Origin: Mesorhizobium sp. M4B.F.Ca.ET.203.01.1.1
Lineage (GTDB): Bacteria; Pseudomonadota; Alphaproteobacteria; Rhizobiales; Rhizobiaceae
Length of the DNA stretch: 64,000 nucleotides
Assembly: GCF_004791025.1 (NCBI RefSeq)
Contig: NZ_SRUO01000004.1
Location: 62,001-126,000 of the forward strand
Direction: 5' to 3'
Part shown: one piece after another, positions 43,697 through 50,884 of the stretch
Layout of the letters: every line of letters begins with the position of its first letter
How positions within the stretch are numbered: position 1 is the stretch's first letter
Program-made: the position numbers and the translations under genes
Notes under the pieces: model-generated
The model's database searches: none
Told to the model about the DNA's origin: nothing
The model's input: only the letters and a program-made list of their open reading frames with translations

Positions 43697-43959
43697 GCCC
43701 CGATCTCCGAATGTGCCAACACTCGCGCGACAGATGGGCAGCAAAGCTGGGTCGATCGGCCGTTTCCGCTCCGATCGTCGGCACCCGAAGGCGAATGTCC
43801 GCTATCGGAAGATGAACATTAGCAACGACTAAAAAGTTCCGTTGCGGCGACAAAAAAGCGACTTTTGGAGATGGCGATCCTTACGAGGCTGTGGTTGGCG
43901 GATAGTGGAAAGAAAAGGCTCCGGCGCACCACGCCGGAGCCCCGTCCTTTTTCGATGCA

Positions 43960-44262
43960 TCAGCCGCCACTGGGAGCCGGCGCCGGGGCCGGAGCCGCGG
44001 GCGCAGGTGCTGATGGCGCGGGGGCCGCAGGCGCCGGTTCGGATGGCGCTGGCGCGGCAGGCGCAGGCGCGGACGGCGCGGATGCCGCCGGCGCCTCGAC
44101 ATTGGGCGCATCGACCTTGACGTTGACGTCTTTGCTGCCGCCGCCGTTGAGGTTGATGACACCTGTGAAGAAGAGCAGAACCACGATCGCGAGTATCGCG
44201 AGAACGACCGCGACAACCGTACCACCTCCACCCGAGTTCACAACCGTTGGACCGTCAGCCAT
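43960..44262 (-). CDS. Small membrane protein with Pro/Ala repeat tail
   Basis: A 100-residue protein: short cytoplasmic lead (MADGPTVVNSGGGGT), one membrane helix (VVAVVLAILAIVVLLFFTGVI), a short linker (LNGGGSKDVNVKVDAPNVEA) and an extended Pro/Ala tail of PAPAAPAPSE-like repeats. The tail would span periplasm. GAGAGGAG precedes the ATG at 44262. An exact EcfG promoter is located 34 bp upstream. Confidence 0.82.
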   Translation of the reverse strand: MADGPTVVNSGGGGTVVAVVLAILAIVVLLFFTGVINLNGGGSKDVNVKVDAPNVEAPAASAPSAPAPAAPAPSEPAPAAPAPSAPAPAAPAPAPAPSGG

Positions 44263-44295
44263 TTGCTTTTCTCCTCTCGATTGCACTGTCGAGAA

Positions 44296-44320
44296 AACGG
44301 GCGCGTTACGGCAACGTTCC
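44296..44320 (-). promoter_or_regulatory. EcfG-type general stress promoter, N16 spacing
   Basis: On the minus strand GGAAC (44320-44316) and CGTT (44299-44296) are 16 bp apart, a complete consensus match, 34 bp before the ATG of the Pro/Ala-tailed membrane protein. Confidence 0.8.
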
Positions 44321-44524
44321 GCACAGGGGACCTCAGTCCCGGCAGCCATGAGACTGAAGTCTCATTGCCGGGCGCAGAGGGCCGGGCCGGTTGTTTCAAG
44401 GCAACCGTGGCCCTGCCAACTCATTGGTAAGGGGACCACCGGGTACGTCCCTTCATCGGCGGTCTCCGGGTGCCCGCCATCATCGTTCCCGTGTCGGCGG
44501 GCACCCGCCCCAGGGGGAGCCGCC

Positions 44525-44782
44525 ATGCGCTTAGGAAACATGATAGCGGATGCGTTCGCCTTCCTGCTGTTGGCGTGTCTTGTCGGCGGCATTTTCCTGG
44601 CGTTCGGAAAGCCCTTCTGGCGTGAGCATCAGGGCCAGATGGCCGTGCCTCCCCGGGTTGGCGCATTCACGACGGCCTCGGTCGGCAAGCCCCCGAGACC
44701 TGACCTGCCGCAAACCTTCGACCTTGGCCTGGCCCCCTCAAAGCCGGGACACTCGCCCGGTCCGAGGACTGGGGTGGAATGA
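44525..44782 (+). CDS. Small single-pass membrane protein (85 aa)
   Basis: One strong helix near the N-terminus (MIADAFAFLLLACLVGGIFLA) with positive residues after it, then a Pro-rich soluble tail (KPPRPDLPQTFDLGLAPSKP). AGGGGGAG precedes the ATG. The intergenic DNA upstream shows no EcfG match. No family is recognised. Confidence 0.6.
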   Translation: MRLGNMIADAFAFLLLACLVGGIFLAFGKPFWREHQGQMAVPPRVGAFTTASVGKPPRPDLPQTFDLGLAPSKPGHSPGPRTGVE

Positions 44783-44806
44783 CGTCTGCCCGGCTCTGCC
44801 GCTGAA

Positions 44807-44831
44807 GGAACGGAACCTCTTCACCCGCGTA
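44807..44831 (+). promoter_or_regulatory. Near-consensus EcfG promoter
   Basis: GGAAC (44807-44811), 16 bp, then CGTA (44828-44831): one mismatch to GGAAC-N16-CGTT, 49 bp before the start of the next small membrane protein gene. Confidence 0.5.
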
Positions 44832-44880
44832 TGTTAGTCGGGCCGTTGGCCCATCCGGCAATCTGGCCAGGTTTCCCGCA

Positions 44881-45090
44881 ATGACCAAAGCATCGCTACA
44901 TCTGCTGAAAGGCGCCGGTTACCTGGTCTCGACGGCGAGCGCGATCCTGCTCGCCATCGTAAGCTGGAAGAGCGCCGCGCAAAGCCCGCTGCTGGTCGCC
45001 TGCCTGCTTGGCGGTGCTGCCGCATCGATTTTCGGCATGCTCTGCCGCTGGCTTTCCTACGAAATCGAAAAGCGCCAGGAAGAAAAATAG
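44881..45090 (+). CDS. Small two-helix membrane protein (69 aa)
   Basis: Two hydrophobic helices (AGYLVSTASAILLAIVSW and SPLLVACLLGGAAASIFGML) joined by a short loop, with a charged C-terminus (YEIEKRQEEK). No family is recognised. It follows a near-consensus stress promoter and fits the surrounding set of small membrane proteins. Confidence 0.65.
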   Translation: MTKASLHLLKGAGYLVSTASAILLAIVSWKSAAQSPLLVACLLGGAAASIFGMLCRWLSYEIEKRQEEK

Positions 45091-45530
45091 CACGTGGCCC
45101 AGCGGAGTACCGTCGCGGCGGCCCGCTAAGAGCCCGCGCCACGGAGGGACCGATGACGCGGGCCGGCCGATGTTTGCCCACCAGCCTGCGTGGGACGCCA
45201 AGCAGCGACGCCACACACAGGACCTCAACCATTCGAAACGGCTAATGTTCCCGGCTGCTGAGATCCTCGGCCAGACCACCGGGCTTGAAATGAGCAGGTG
45301 CTTCGAGAAAGGCGTATCTGGCGCCCGCCCAGGCCCCGCCCAGGCCGATGCGGCGCGCGGTCTTCCTGGCGCTGCCGGCTAGGCTTCTATTCCTGCAACC
45401 ACCAAGTCAGGACACCAGGGATGGAACGTTTCACGGCAATTCATGATTGGTGGACTCGCGCGCCCCGTCGAGCGTTTAATTCGTGACGGGCGAAGGAAGG
45501 GCAAATTCACGAAGGGAGGAATGTGGATCG
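45091..45530. other. Intergenic region without identified features
   Basis: About 440 bp. No reading frame with a ribosome-binding site, and no hairpin or promoter of note. A GGAAC occurs near 45424 but no CGTT follows at the right distance. Confidence 0.4.
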
Positions 45531-45734
45531 ATGAATTATGAATTCGAGACCAACCTATCCGACGACCAGCAGCCTTATGAAGTCACCGCTTTTGCCAAGA
45601 AGCACGGCCTGACAGTTCCGGCCGCGGATGCCGTTCTCTTCGCCAAGGGGCCATCCAGGGCGGCGTGCGACGCGGGCGCATTGGCATTCCTGTGCGCTGT
45701 CGCGCAATACGCCAGCAGACGATCTCCGCATTAG
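45531..45734 (+). CDS. DUF3606-like small protein
   Basis: A 67-residue soluble protein (MNYEFETNLSDDQQPYEVTA, FAKKHGLTVPAADAVLFAKG). The spacing of a charged lead, E-V-x-x-F-A-K-K-H-G-L-T and a following helix resembles DUF3606, common small stress-associated proteins in rhizobia. GGGAGGA precedes the ATG at 45531. Confidence 0.6.
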   Translation: MNYEFETNLSDDQQPYEVTAFAKKHGLTVPAADAVLFAKGPSRAACDAGALAFLCAVAQYASRRSPH

Positions 45735-45800
45735 GCTCCGGATGAGCGTGGCGACAACCTCGCCACGCATGCCGGCGCAGGCCTATAGAGTCGCGCAGAG

Positions 45801-45875
45801 CTATCTCAAACCGAGAAAGCTAAGTATCGCGATGACGATGACCACGGCTCCGACCAGCCAGATGATGTTGTTCAT
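45801..45875 (-). CDS. 24-residue single-helix membrane peptide
   Basis: Reads MNNIIWLVGAVVIVIAILSF then LGLR and TAG. It is almost entirely one membrane helix with a positively charged end. AAGGAG lies six bases before the ATG. I remember very similar short peptides (MNNIIWLVGAVVIV...) in other rhizobia, which supports a real gene. An EcfG-like promoter (GGAAC-N16-TGTT, 45937-45913) is 38 bp upstream. Function unknown; stress-induced membrane microproteins often tune larger membrane complexes. Confidence 0.75.
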   Translation of the reverse strand: MNNIIWLVGAVVIVIAILSFLGLR

Positions 45876-45912
45876 GACGCGCTCCTTCGCCCGAAATGGG
45901 TGCTGGAGTGAC

Positions 45913-45937
45913 AACATCAGCGACAGCTAAAGGTTCC
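45913..45937 (-). promoter_or_regulatory. Near-consensus EcfG promoter of the 24-residue peptide
   Basis: On the minus strand GGAAC (45937-45933) and TGTT (45916-45913) are 16 bp apart; one mismatch from the general stress consensus, at a suitable distance from the microprotein start. Confidence 0.5.
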
Positions 45938-46053
45938 GACCGCAAACGTGCCGCACCCATCGAGGATCAGGCGGTGGACTGGCGGGTCTTTGCAACAAAA
46001 CGGCTTGGTGATCGTTTCTCATGCGCCAGAAATTCCTGGCTACTCCAGCCCTG

Positions 46054-46080
46054 CCGCCGGCAGAGCCGGCGGGTTCTTTT
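46054..46080 (+). terminator. Intrinsic terminator without a coding gene before it
   Basis: Perfect arms CCGCCGGC (46054-46061) and GCCGGCGG (46065-46072) around an AGA loop, then GTTCTTTTT. It is a textbook rightward terminator, yet the nearest upstream rightward gene ended 320 bp earlier. A short untranslated RNA may end here. Confidence 0.65.
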
Positions 46081-46174
46081 TGCTGCCTTCGCCTGGGAAT
46101 GCCATGCCGCTGCGTTCCATGCTCTGACGTTGCAACTTCAGTCGCAAACAGCTTCGGACCATGGCCCTAAACGC

Positions 46175-46199
46175 GGAACGAACCCATCCAAGCGCCGTT
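46175..46199 (+). promoter_or_regulatory. EcfG-type general stress promoter, N16 spacing, no protein gene downstream
   Basis: GGAAC (46175-46179) and CGTT (46196-46199) are exactly 16 bp apart. Within the next 100 bp comes a strong terminator and no credible reading frame with a ribosome-binding site, so the promoter probably serves an RNA gene. Confidence 0.75.
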
Positions 46200-46205
46200 G
46201 GTCAA

Positions 46206-46290
46206 CACCGGCAGCTCCCGCTGGCAGCGGTTGAGCGCGGGCAAGGCTCCAGCGCACGGCGGGAGGTGCGTGGCGCTGGAGCCTTTTGAA
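46206..46290 (+). ncRNA. Candidate general-stress small RNA (about 85 nt)
   Basis: Bounded by the EcfG-type promoter at 46175-46199 and an intrinsic terminator with perfect 13-bp arms AAGGCTCCAGCGC (46243-46255) and GCGCTGGAGCCTT (46273-46285) followed by TT. The 5' part can fold into a short hairpin with arms CAGC/GCTG (46212-46223) exposing a UCCC loop; the terminator loop contains GGGAGG. Caulobacter GsrN, an sRNA under the general stress sigma factor, also has a cytosine-rich 5' loop, so this may be its counterpart here. Start and end are predictions. Confidence 0.5.
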
Positions 46291-46701
46291 GTCAGAGATA
46301 GGGCGCGCGTGCAATGGAGGATCGTCACGACAGCGCTATGGAAGCTCGGTGGCTTCTTGCCGTGCCTGCCGGTCTCTGGCTTACGTGACTGGCGATACAC
46401 AGCGGCCCGACAGCCTGTTGGGGTAACTTCGACTGACCGCCGGGCCTGACCGGCTTGGGGGCTTCGGGGGCGGGCAAGCCGGCTAGGACGACACTAGTAT
46501 TAGCCAGCTCGCAACATAATCCGATTGTCACTCTTTCCCCCGCTTTTGCTCCGCACGTGCCGAAGTTGGCTGCACCGACGTAGCGTGAAATCCCCGCCAC
46601 ATCGGGCCGGCCTTGATCGGCCTGACCAAGTCCGAGCCAGCCTGTTGCGGCCGCCTTCCAGCCCGCCAGCTCTCGATAGAGATCGCCGCGGGGCGCCGCG
46701 C
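46291..46701. other. Gene-free stretch before csbD
   Basis: No coding sequence is supported. The DNA has a GC-rich, non-coding look with several short inverted repeats (for example GGGCCGGCC near 46604). Confidence 0.35.
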
Positions 46702-46902
46702 TCAGTCGAGCCTTCTCGACCAGTCGTCGAGCTGCCGCTGCGCCTCTTCCTTGGCGATGCCGTAGCGCTCCTGGATCCGCCCCACGAACTGATCGCGATT
46801 GCCTTCGATGCGGTCGAGGTCATCGTCGGTCAAGTCGCCCCACTGCTCCTTGGCCTTGCCTTTGACCTGCATCCACTTTCCCTTGATCTGATCCCAGTTC
46901 AT
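46702..46902 (-). CDS. CsbD family stress protein
   Basis: A 66-residue hydrophilic protein; MNWDQIKGKWMQVKGKAKEQ is the classic CsbD start, followed by WGDLTDDDLDRIEGNRDQFV and GRIQERYGIAKEEAQRQLDD. These proteins are general-stress markers in many bacteria, with unknown biochemical role. A near-consensus EcfG promoter lies 28-52 bp upstream. Confidence 0.92.
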   Translation of the reverse strand: MNWDQIKGKWMQVKGKAKEQWGDLTDDDLDRIEGNRDQFVGRIQERYGIAKEEAQRQLDDWSRRLD

Positions 46903-46929
46903 GCCTTGTCTCCTTTGTTGTCAAAGGAG

Positions 46930-46954
46930 AATGGACCCGGCGCGACAATGTTCC
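46930..46954 (-). promoter_or_regulatory. Near-consensus EcfG promoter of the CsbD gene
   Basis: On the minus strand GGAAC (46954-46950) and CATT (46933-46930), 16 bp apart; one mismatch from CGTT. Confidence 0.5.
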
Positions 46955-47078
46955 GAACGATCCGCCCCACGCATGCGGGCCTTCCTCGGCAACGCCATCA
47001 AATGTGATTGAAGGCAGCGCCGCGTTTGGCAATCCTGCCGGCAGCAAAGCGGAGGCGACATGCAAAGGAGGATCGGCA

Positions 47079-47291
47079 ATGCCTCATCTTCACATGAAGG
47101 CGGTCGACGTGGTTGTCGATCTCCTTGACGCGGCCGAGTACGTCGACAAGCTCAGCGAGCAGGAACTGAGGGAACTCCTGCTCGAGGCCGCCACCGTGCT
47201 CGCCGAACTCTTGAAGCGGAATGTTCCGGCCAGCCTCGATGAGCTGGACGCAGTGGAAGGCGCTGAAGCGCCAGCCTTGGCGAGGGGCTGA
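47079..47291 (+). CDS. Small helical protein (70 aa)
   Basis: A short acidic, Leu-rich protein with MKAVDVVVDLLDAAEYVDKL, ELRELLLEAATVLAELLKRN and an acidic end. AAAGGAGG precedes the ATG at 47079. It looks like a single helical hairpin, possibly a dimerising regulator. No family is recognised. Confidence 0.7.
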   Translation: MPHLHMKAVDVVVDLLDAAEYVDKLSEQELRELLLEAATVLAELLKRNVPASLDELDAVEGAEAPALARG

Positions 47292-47421
47292 TCAGCCTTG
47301 CGACCACGCATGGCGGCCTGCCCTACCCTGGCAGGAAGCTGCAAAATTTGCCGGAAATCTGCCACGGCCGGCGCGCGTCCCGGCCCGGCCCATCTCTCCG
47401 ACGGCGGGGCCGATCCGCCTT

Positions 47422-47688
47422 TCAGGCCTTGCCGGCTTTCGACTTGCTCGCCGCGGGCTTTGCGGCCTTGGTCGCGCTCTTGGTGGCAACAGTCTTGGTG
47501 GCAGCGGTCTTGGCGGGCTTCGCTGCGGCAGGCTTCTTCGGTGCAGCTTTCTTCTTCGGCTTGGCCTCGCCATCGATCTCGGCCGTCGCCTGGTCCCAGT
47601 GCTGAATATCCGCGCCCTCGGGCCGGCCGGCCTTTTCCCAGATAGCGTGTGCCCGCTGGCGAATGCGTTCCTGCCTGTCGTCCGTCAC
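47422..47688 (-). CDS. DUF2934 protein with H1-like Lys/Ala tail
   Basis: An 88-residue protein. Residues 1-40 (VTDDRQERIRQRAHAIWEKA, GRPEGADIQHWDQA) match DUF2934, a short domain common in rhizobia. The rest is a Lys/Ala/Pro/Thr repeat tail (AAPKKPAAAKPAKTAATKTV) like histone H1 or bacterial AlgP-type tails, so it likely binds DNA. A GTG at 47688 with GGAGG seven bases upstream is chosen over an upstream ATG lacking a site. Confidence 0.85.
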   Translation of the reverse strand: MTDDRQERIRQRAHAIWEKAGRPEGADIQHWDQATAEIDGEAKPKKKAAPKKPAAAKPAKTAATKTVATKSATKAAKPAASKSKAGKA

Positions 47689-47860
47689 TTGTTGCCTCCG
47701 TGGTTGGGTTCCATTCCGGTGGTCCACGGTAAACACTAGCGGAAATTTGAGCCGGCGTCTTGAGCGCAGCGGAGGGGACTTGCGGCAATAACGCCCAACG
47801 AGAATCCCAGTGCGTCCCTCCCTCCCTCCTGCGAGGCTTGTCCTGCGCAGTGGCGCTGGC

Positions 47861-48070
47861 CTAGTGCGCCATGACGGCGACGCCCAGCAGGGCTGCCTTC
47901 TTGGTTATCAGCCCGGCGAGATCGGCGTCCGAGCGTTCGGTGCCGGTGCGGCGGCGCAGTTCGCCGATTGCCTCCGTCATGGAAAGCAATCCCGTTCCCC
48001 GCTCGGCCAACAGCTTGTCGCAACAGGCCGCCACATTCTCGGAGTTGGGGGTCTCGACATGCGGCAACAT
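47861..48070 (-). CDS. Small hypothetical protein (69 aa)
   Basis: Soluble, helical: CCDKLLAERGTGLLSMTEAI, GELRRRTGTERSDADLAGLI, then a hydrophobic end (KKAALLGVAVMAH). AAGGAGC precedes the ATG at 48070. It has a Cys pair near the start. No family is recognised, and no stress promoter match is seen. Confidence 0.6.
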   Translation of the reverse strand: MLPHVETPNSENVAACCDKLLAERGTGLLSMTEAIGELRRRTGTERSDADLAGLITKKAALLGVAVMAH

Positions 48071-48164
48071 GGACGTGCTCCTTCCCTGCCCCAAAACCCC
48101 TCGCCCCGCCGCTTCGCGCGAAGCGGCGGGGCCGTCATGCATCAGCCGGGTGCCCCGGCCTTAT

Positions 48165-48464
48165 TTACTCTATGACCTCAATGACCCTGCGGGTGCCGGG
48201 ATCGACCAGCACCGTATGGTCGCCGACGACCGTGTATCTATACTGGGTGTCGGGCACCTCACGCAGTTCCACCGTGTCCGGCAAGGTCGAGCCGACATTG
48301 AGCTCGACGCCGAGAAGGTTGATCGAGGCCAGCGGATGTTTGTGGACGTATTCGCGGATGACGGTGCGCTGCTCGGGCGTCACGATCACCTGGTCCGCGG
48401 CGGCGGCGCCGATGCCGGCAATCATAGCCAGCCCGGCGACAGCAGTAATAAGGGCAATTTTCAT
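48165..48464 (-). CDS. DUF1236 periplasmic protein, copy 1
   Basis: A 99-residue protein: signal peptide MKIALITAVAGLAMIAGIGAAAA, then the DUF1236 domain (TVIREYVHKHPLASINLLGV, LPDTVELREVPDTQYRYTVV, LVDPGTRRVIEVI). AGGAGGCAG precedes the ATG. DUF1236 proteins are abundant in Rhizobiales; their role is unknown. An exact EcfG promoter is 92 bp upstream. It is closely related to the protein at 50360. Confidence 0.9.
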   Translation of the reverse strand: MKIALITAVAGLAMIAGIGAAAADQVIVTPEQRTVIREYVHKHPLASINLLGVELNVGSTLPDTVELREVPDTQYRYTVVGDHTVLVDPGTRRVIEVIE

Positions 48465-48555
48465 CTCTGCCTCCTGTTGGTTGGTTGCGAGCTTCGCCCC
48501 GCCTCCACGGACCGGCGGAAGCGCGAGAGTTCGAATTGGCGGGCTCTCCGGGGCA

Positions 48556-48580
48556 AACGCCGGCACGGGGCTCTTGTTCC
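48556..48580 (-). promoter_or_regulatory. EcfG-type general stress promoter, N16 spacing
   Basis: On the minus strand GGAAC (48580-48576) and CGTT (48559-48556) are 16 bp apart, a full consensus match upstream of the DUF1236 gene. Confidence 0.8.
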
Positions 48581-48614
48581 GCGAGCCGGCACTAATTGAT
48601 CCGCCGTCGGCGTC

Positions 48615-48639
48615 GGAACCAGGCGGCCGTTCCAGCATT
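48615..48639 (+). promoter_or_regulatory. Near-consensus EcfG promoter of the DUF982 gene
   Basis: GGAAC (48615-48619), 16 bp, CATT (48636-48639), 29 bp before the start codon at 48669. With the exact minus-strand site at 48556-48580 it makes a divergent stress-promoter pair. Confidence 0.5.
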
Positions 48640-48668
48640 GAAGGCGAAGAGTCCAGCGGAGGTGCCTT

Positions 48669-48998
48669 ATGATTGAAGATCTGCCTTTCGACCCGCCGAT
48701 CGCCGTCGCCGTTGGCGCCGGCTTCAAACGGGACATTGCATCGCTGGCGGAGATGCAGAACTTCCTAAAAGAATGGCCGCCTGCCGAAGACACACGGCTG
48801 CAGAAGATCGCCATCAAGGCGTGCGAGGCGGCGCGGGCCGGACACGTGACCATCGAGCAGACGCGACGCGCCTTCATGGCTTTCGCCAAGGCCGCGGGCA
48901 TCGTCTGGACCGGCGTCGATCCGGTCACGACGCTGCGCCGCGCCAAGGTGCGGACGATCCGCGCGGCGCGCGCGCCGCACGAGCGTCATACGCGCTGA
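48669..48998 (+). CDS. DUF982 domain protein
   Basis: A 109-residue soluble protein of the DUF982 family, abundant in Mesorhizobium and Rhizobium: FDPPIAVAVGAGFKRDIASL, AEMQNFLKEWPPAEDTRLQK, AIKACEAARAGHVTIEQTRR, AFMAFAKAAGIVW. The tail is basic. The family's function is unknown. It is transcribed divergently from the DUF1236 gene. Confidence 0.88.
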   Translation: MIEDLPFDPPIAVAVGAGFKRDIASLAEMQNFLKEWPPAEDTRLQKIAIKACEAARAGHVTIEQTRRAFMAFAKAAGIVWTGVDPVTTLRRAKVRTIRAARAPHERHTR

Positions 48999-49015
48999 GC
49001 CGAGCCTCCCAATCA

Positions 49016-49335
49016 CTATTGCTTAGGCGGCTGCGGCGGCACTTCCCCGGGCTTGATCACCGGCATGTTGCCTTCCTCGGGCGCCGGCTGGGCCATACCC
49101 TGGTCGCCGGTCGGCGGCGGCTGCAATACACCGCCGCAAGGCTTGAGCTTGCCGGTCAGGCCATTGTCGCTGCCGCTGTCGGCGGCCGGTTTCTGCTCAG
49201 CGCTGCCCTGCCCCTGCGGCTCGGCCTGGCATGGGCCTGCCGGCGCTTTGGTCTGGTCGGGGTTGTCCTGCGCGGCCCCGGACCGGCCAGCGCCATCACC
49301 AGCAGCGCGCATGGCGCAAAGGCGAAAGGTTTCAT
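49016..49335 (-). pseudogene. Small secreted protein gene with a frameshift
   Basis: A clean signal peptide (MKPFAFAPCALLVMALAG, from the ATG at 49335 with AAGGAG upstream) runs into the wrong frame near 49280. In the next frame AAQDNPDQTKAPAGPCQAEP continues as a plausible Pro/Gln-rich mature chain ending in VIKPGEVPPQPPKQ. A single missing base in the GGTCCGGGGCC run would explain it. It is a recent frameshift or a base-call error in a G/C run. The intact product would be about 106 residues. Confidence 0.6.
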
Positions 49336-49426
49336 GGTCTGGCTCCTTTCCTTGTCCGGGAAAGAACGCCGGGGCCGATTGGTTCCCTGGCGGACCGGGG
49401 CGCTTGCGCTGCAGCCGGTCGGGCGG

Positions 49427-49451
49427 GGAACCGGTGGCAAGGCGGCGAGTT
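49427..49451 (+). promoter_or_regulatory. Near-consensus EcfG promoter
   Basis: GGAAC (49427-49431), 16 bp, AGTT (49448-49451), 46 bp before the acidic protein gene at 49498; one mismatch. Confidence 0.45.
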
Positions 49452-49497
49452 CAACCTTCGGAACAGATTTCAGGTGCCAGCGCCAAGGAGGCCAGTC

Positions 49498-49815
49498 ATG
49501 GAACCGCGCAAGAGACCGAACGACGAGGTCGAACCGTCAACGGCCGACGACCGGACGCCAAACGACGAGGTGGAGGCGCCTACGCCAAGACAGCAGGATT
49601 GGGATGCGGTGAAGGGCGCGAGCATCGTTCCTGACGAAAGCCTGCCGGAAGCGGATGTGCCGGAAAGCGCCGGCATCGAGAAGGAGGGCGAGTTACCGGA
49701 AGAGGACGACGACAACCCCTACCAGGAGAGCGACGAGGCATTGCCGGACGATGCCGAGGAAGCCGCCATCAAGCGCGACCCGGCAAGGCGTGGCGGCCCC
49801 TTCGACGAGGTATGA
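49498..49815 (+). CDS. Acidic disordered protein (105 aa)
   Basis: Highly hydrophilic: repeated NDEVE segments (RPNDEVEPSTADDRTPNDEV), then long acidic runs (KEGELPEEDDDNPYQESDEA) and a basic patch KRDPARRGG. No hydrophobic core, so it is predicted unfolded. AAGGAGG precedes the ATG. Such proteins may act as osmotic or desiccation protectants (inference). Confidence 0.7.
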   Translation: MEPRKRPNDEVEPSTADDRTPNDEVEAPTPRQQDWDAVKGASIVPDESLPEADVPESAGIEKEGELPEEDDDNPYQESDEALPDDAEEAAIKRDPARRGGPFDEV

Positions 49816-49919
49816 GGCTCGCGCCGACAGGCACGAGCGCACGCTCTCGCCCGCGAGGGCGGAACGGATAGGTCGGATGCTGACAGGGTGATGCTGGACC
49901 GGCCCGCGGCCGGCGGCGG

Positions 49920-50141
49920 TCAGTTCGGCGCGCTGTCGCCCACCGTCTCGGCGACAAAAGAAGCGGCGATCAGGTCGTCGGCATCGATGCTTAGGGAGCC
50001 GTCGGCGCCCCCCATGATGGCCGCAACCTTCTGGAAGGTCTTCATCTCATGTTCGGTGATGCTCGCACTTCGCATCCTGGCCCGCAGGTCGGCGACACGC
50101 ATCCCCAATGCCGGGGATGTTCCGATTTCGCGCTTCGACAT
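49920..50141 (-). CDS. Small hypothetical protein (73 aa)
   Basis: A soluble, helical protein (MRVADLRARMRSASITEHEM, KTFQKVAAIMGGADGSLSID, ADDLIAASFVAETVG). The start ATG at 50141 has a modest GGAGC site. An exact EcfG promoter (N17) lies about 110 bp upstream, implying a leader of about 100 nt or an earlier start. Confidence 0.6.
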   Translation of the reverse strand: MSKREIGTSPALGMRVADLRARMRSASITEHEMKTFQKVAAIMGGADGSLSIDADDLIAASFVAETVGDSAPN

Positions 50142-50250
50142 GGTAGCTGTGCTCCGTTCCCCGACCCGTTTCTGGTTGCCGCCGATTCGTTTGCCCGATC
50201 TGCCTCGCACAGCCTGCCTATTATTGAGGCAACACGAAGTCAGACGCGGC

Positions 50251-50276
50251 AACGCGTGGTGAGAGGGAAAGGTTCC
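50251..50276 (-). promoter_or_regulatory. EcfG-type general stress promoter, N17 spacing
   Basis: On the minus strand GGAAC (50276-50272) and CGTT (50254-50251) are 17 bp apart, an exact match, upstream of the small gene starting at 50141. Confidence 0.7.
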
Positions 50277-50359
50277 TGCATGTATCGGCATATATTAGTC
50301 ACGAAATAATACGAGCTGGCCCGCCCGCCGCTCTGGCAAGCGGCGGGCGCCATTTCAGG

Positions 50360-50659
50360 TCACTGGATGATCTTTACGATCTTGCGGGTGCCCGGATCGA
50401 CAAGCACGGTCTGATTGTCGACGACCACATAGCGATATTTGACGTTGGGAACTTCGCGGAGTTCAACGGTGTCGGGAAGTGCGGTGCCGACATTGAGCTC
50501 CACGCCCGGAAGCTTGACCGAAGCCAGCGGCTGCTTGTGCACATACTCCCGGATGATGGTTTCCTGCTGCGGCTCGATGATGACGTCCTGAGCGGCCGCG
50601 GCGCCCATGCCGGCGAGCAGCAGCAGGCCTGCGGCAGCTGTCTTGAGATGCAGTCTCAT
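50360..50659 (-). CDS. DUF1236 periplasmic protein, copy 2
   Basis: A 99-residue paralogue of the gene at 48165: signal peptide MRLHLKTAAAGLLLLAGMGA, then TIIREYVHKQPLASVKLPGV, LPDTVELREVPNVKYRYVVV and LVDPGTRKIVKII. The start follows AGGAGACG. An exact EcfG promoter lies 78-102 bp upstream. Confidence 0.9.
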   Translation of the reverse strand: MRLHLKTAAAGLLLLAGMGAAAAQDVIIEPQQETIIREYVHKQPLASVKLPGVELNVGTALPDTVELREVPNVKYRYVVVDNQTVLVDPGTRKIVKIIQ

Positions 50660-50736
50660 GATCGTCTCCTGTCTTTACCGACGACCTCCTCCACCACGCG
50701 CACAATGCCGTCCGCAGCCGGGCCGCCTCGGTCGTT

Positions 50737-50761
50737 AACGCCACCGCACAGGCCTTGTTCC
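50737..50761 (-). promoter_or_regulatory. EcfG-type general stress promoter, N16 spacing
   Basis: On the minus strand GGAAC (50761-50757) and CGTT (50740-50737), exactly 16 bp apart, upstream of DUF1236 copy 2. Confidence 0.8.
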
Positions 50762-50822
50762 TGGATTTTTTTGACTGGGTGGCCGATCCGATTTGGTCAT
50801 GGAATCCCGCCCAATTTGCTTC

Positions 50823-50847
50823 GGAACAAAGGCTCCGAGCCGAAGTT
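50823..50847 (+). promoter_or_regulatory. Near-consensus EcfG promoter of the repeat-bearing DUF1236 gene
   Basis: GGAAC (50823-50827), 16 bp, AGTT (50844-50847), 37 bp before the ATG at 50885; one mismatch. Confidence 0.5.
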
Positions 50848-50884
50848 ACCCCAACGAAGGGACGACACGTCGAGGAGAGTTCTC

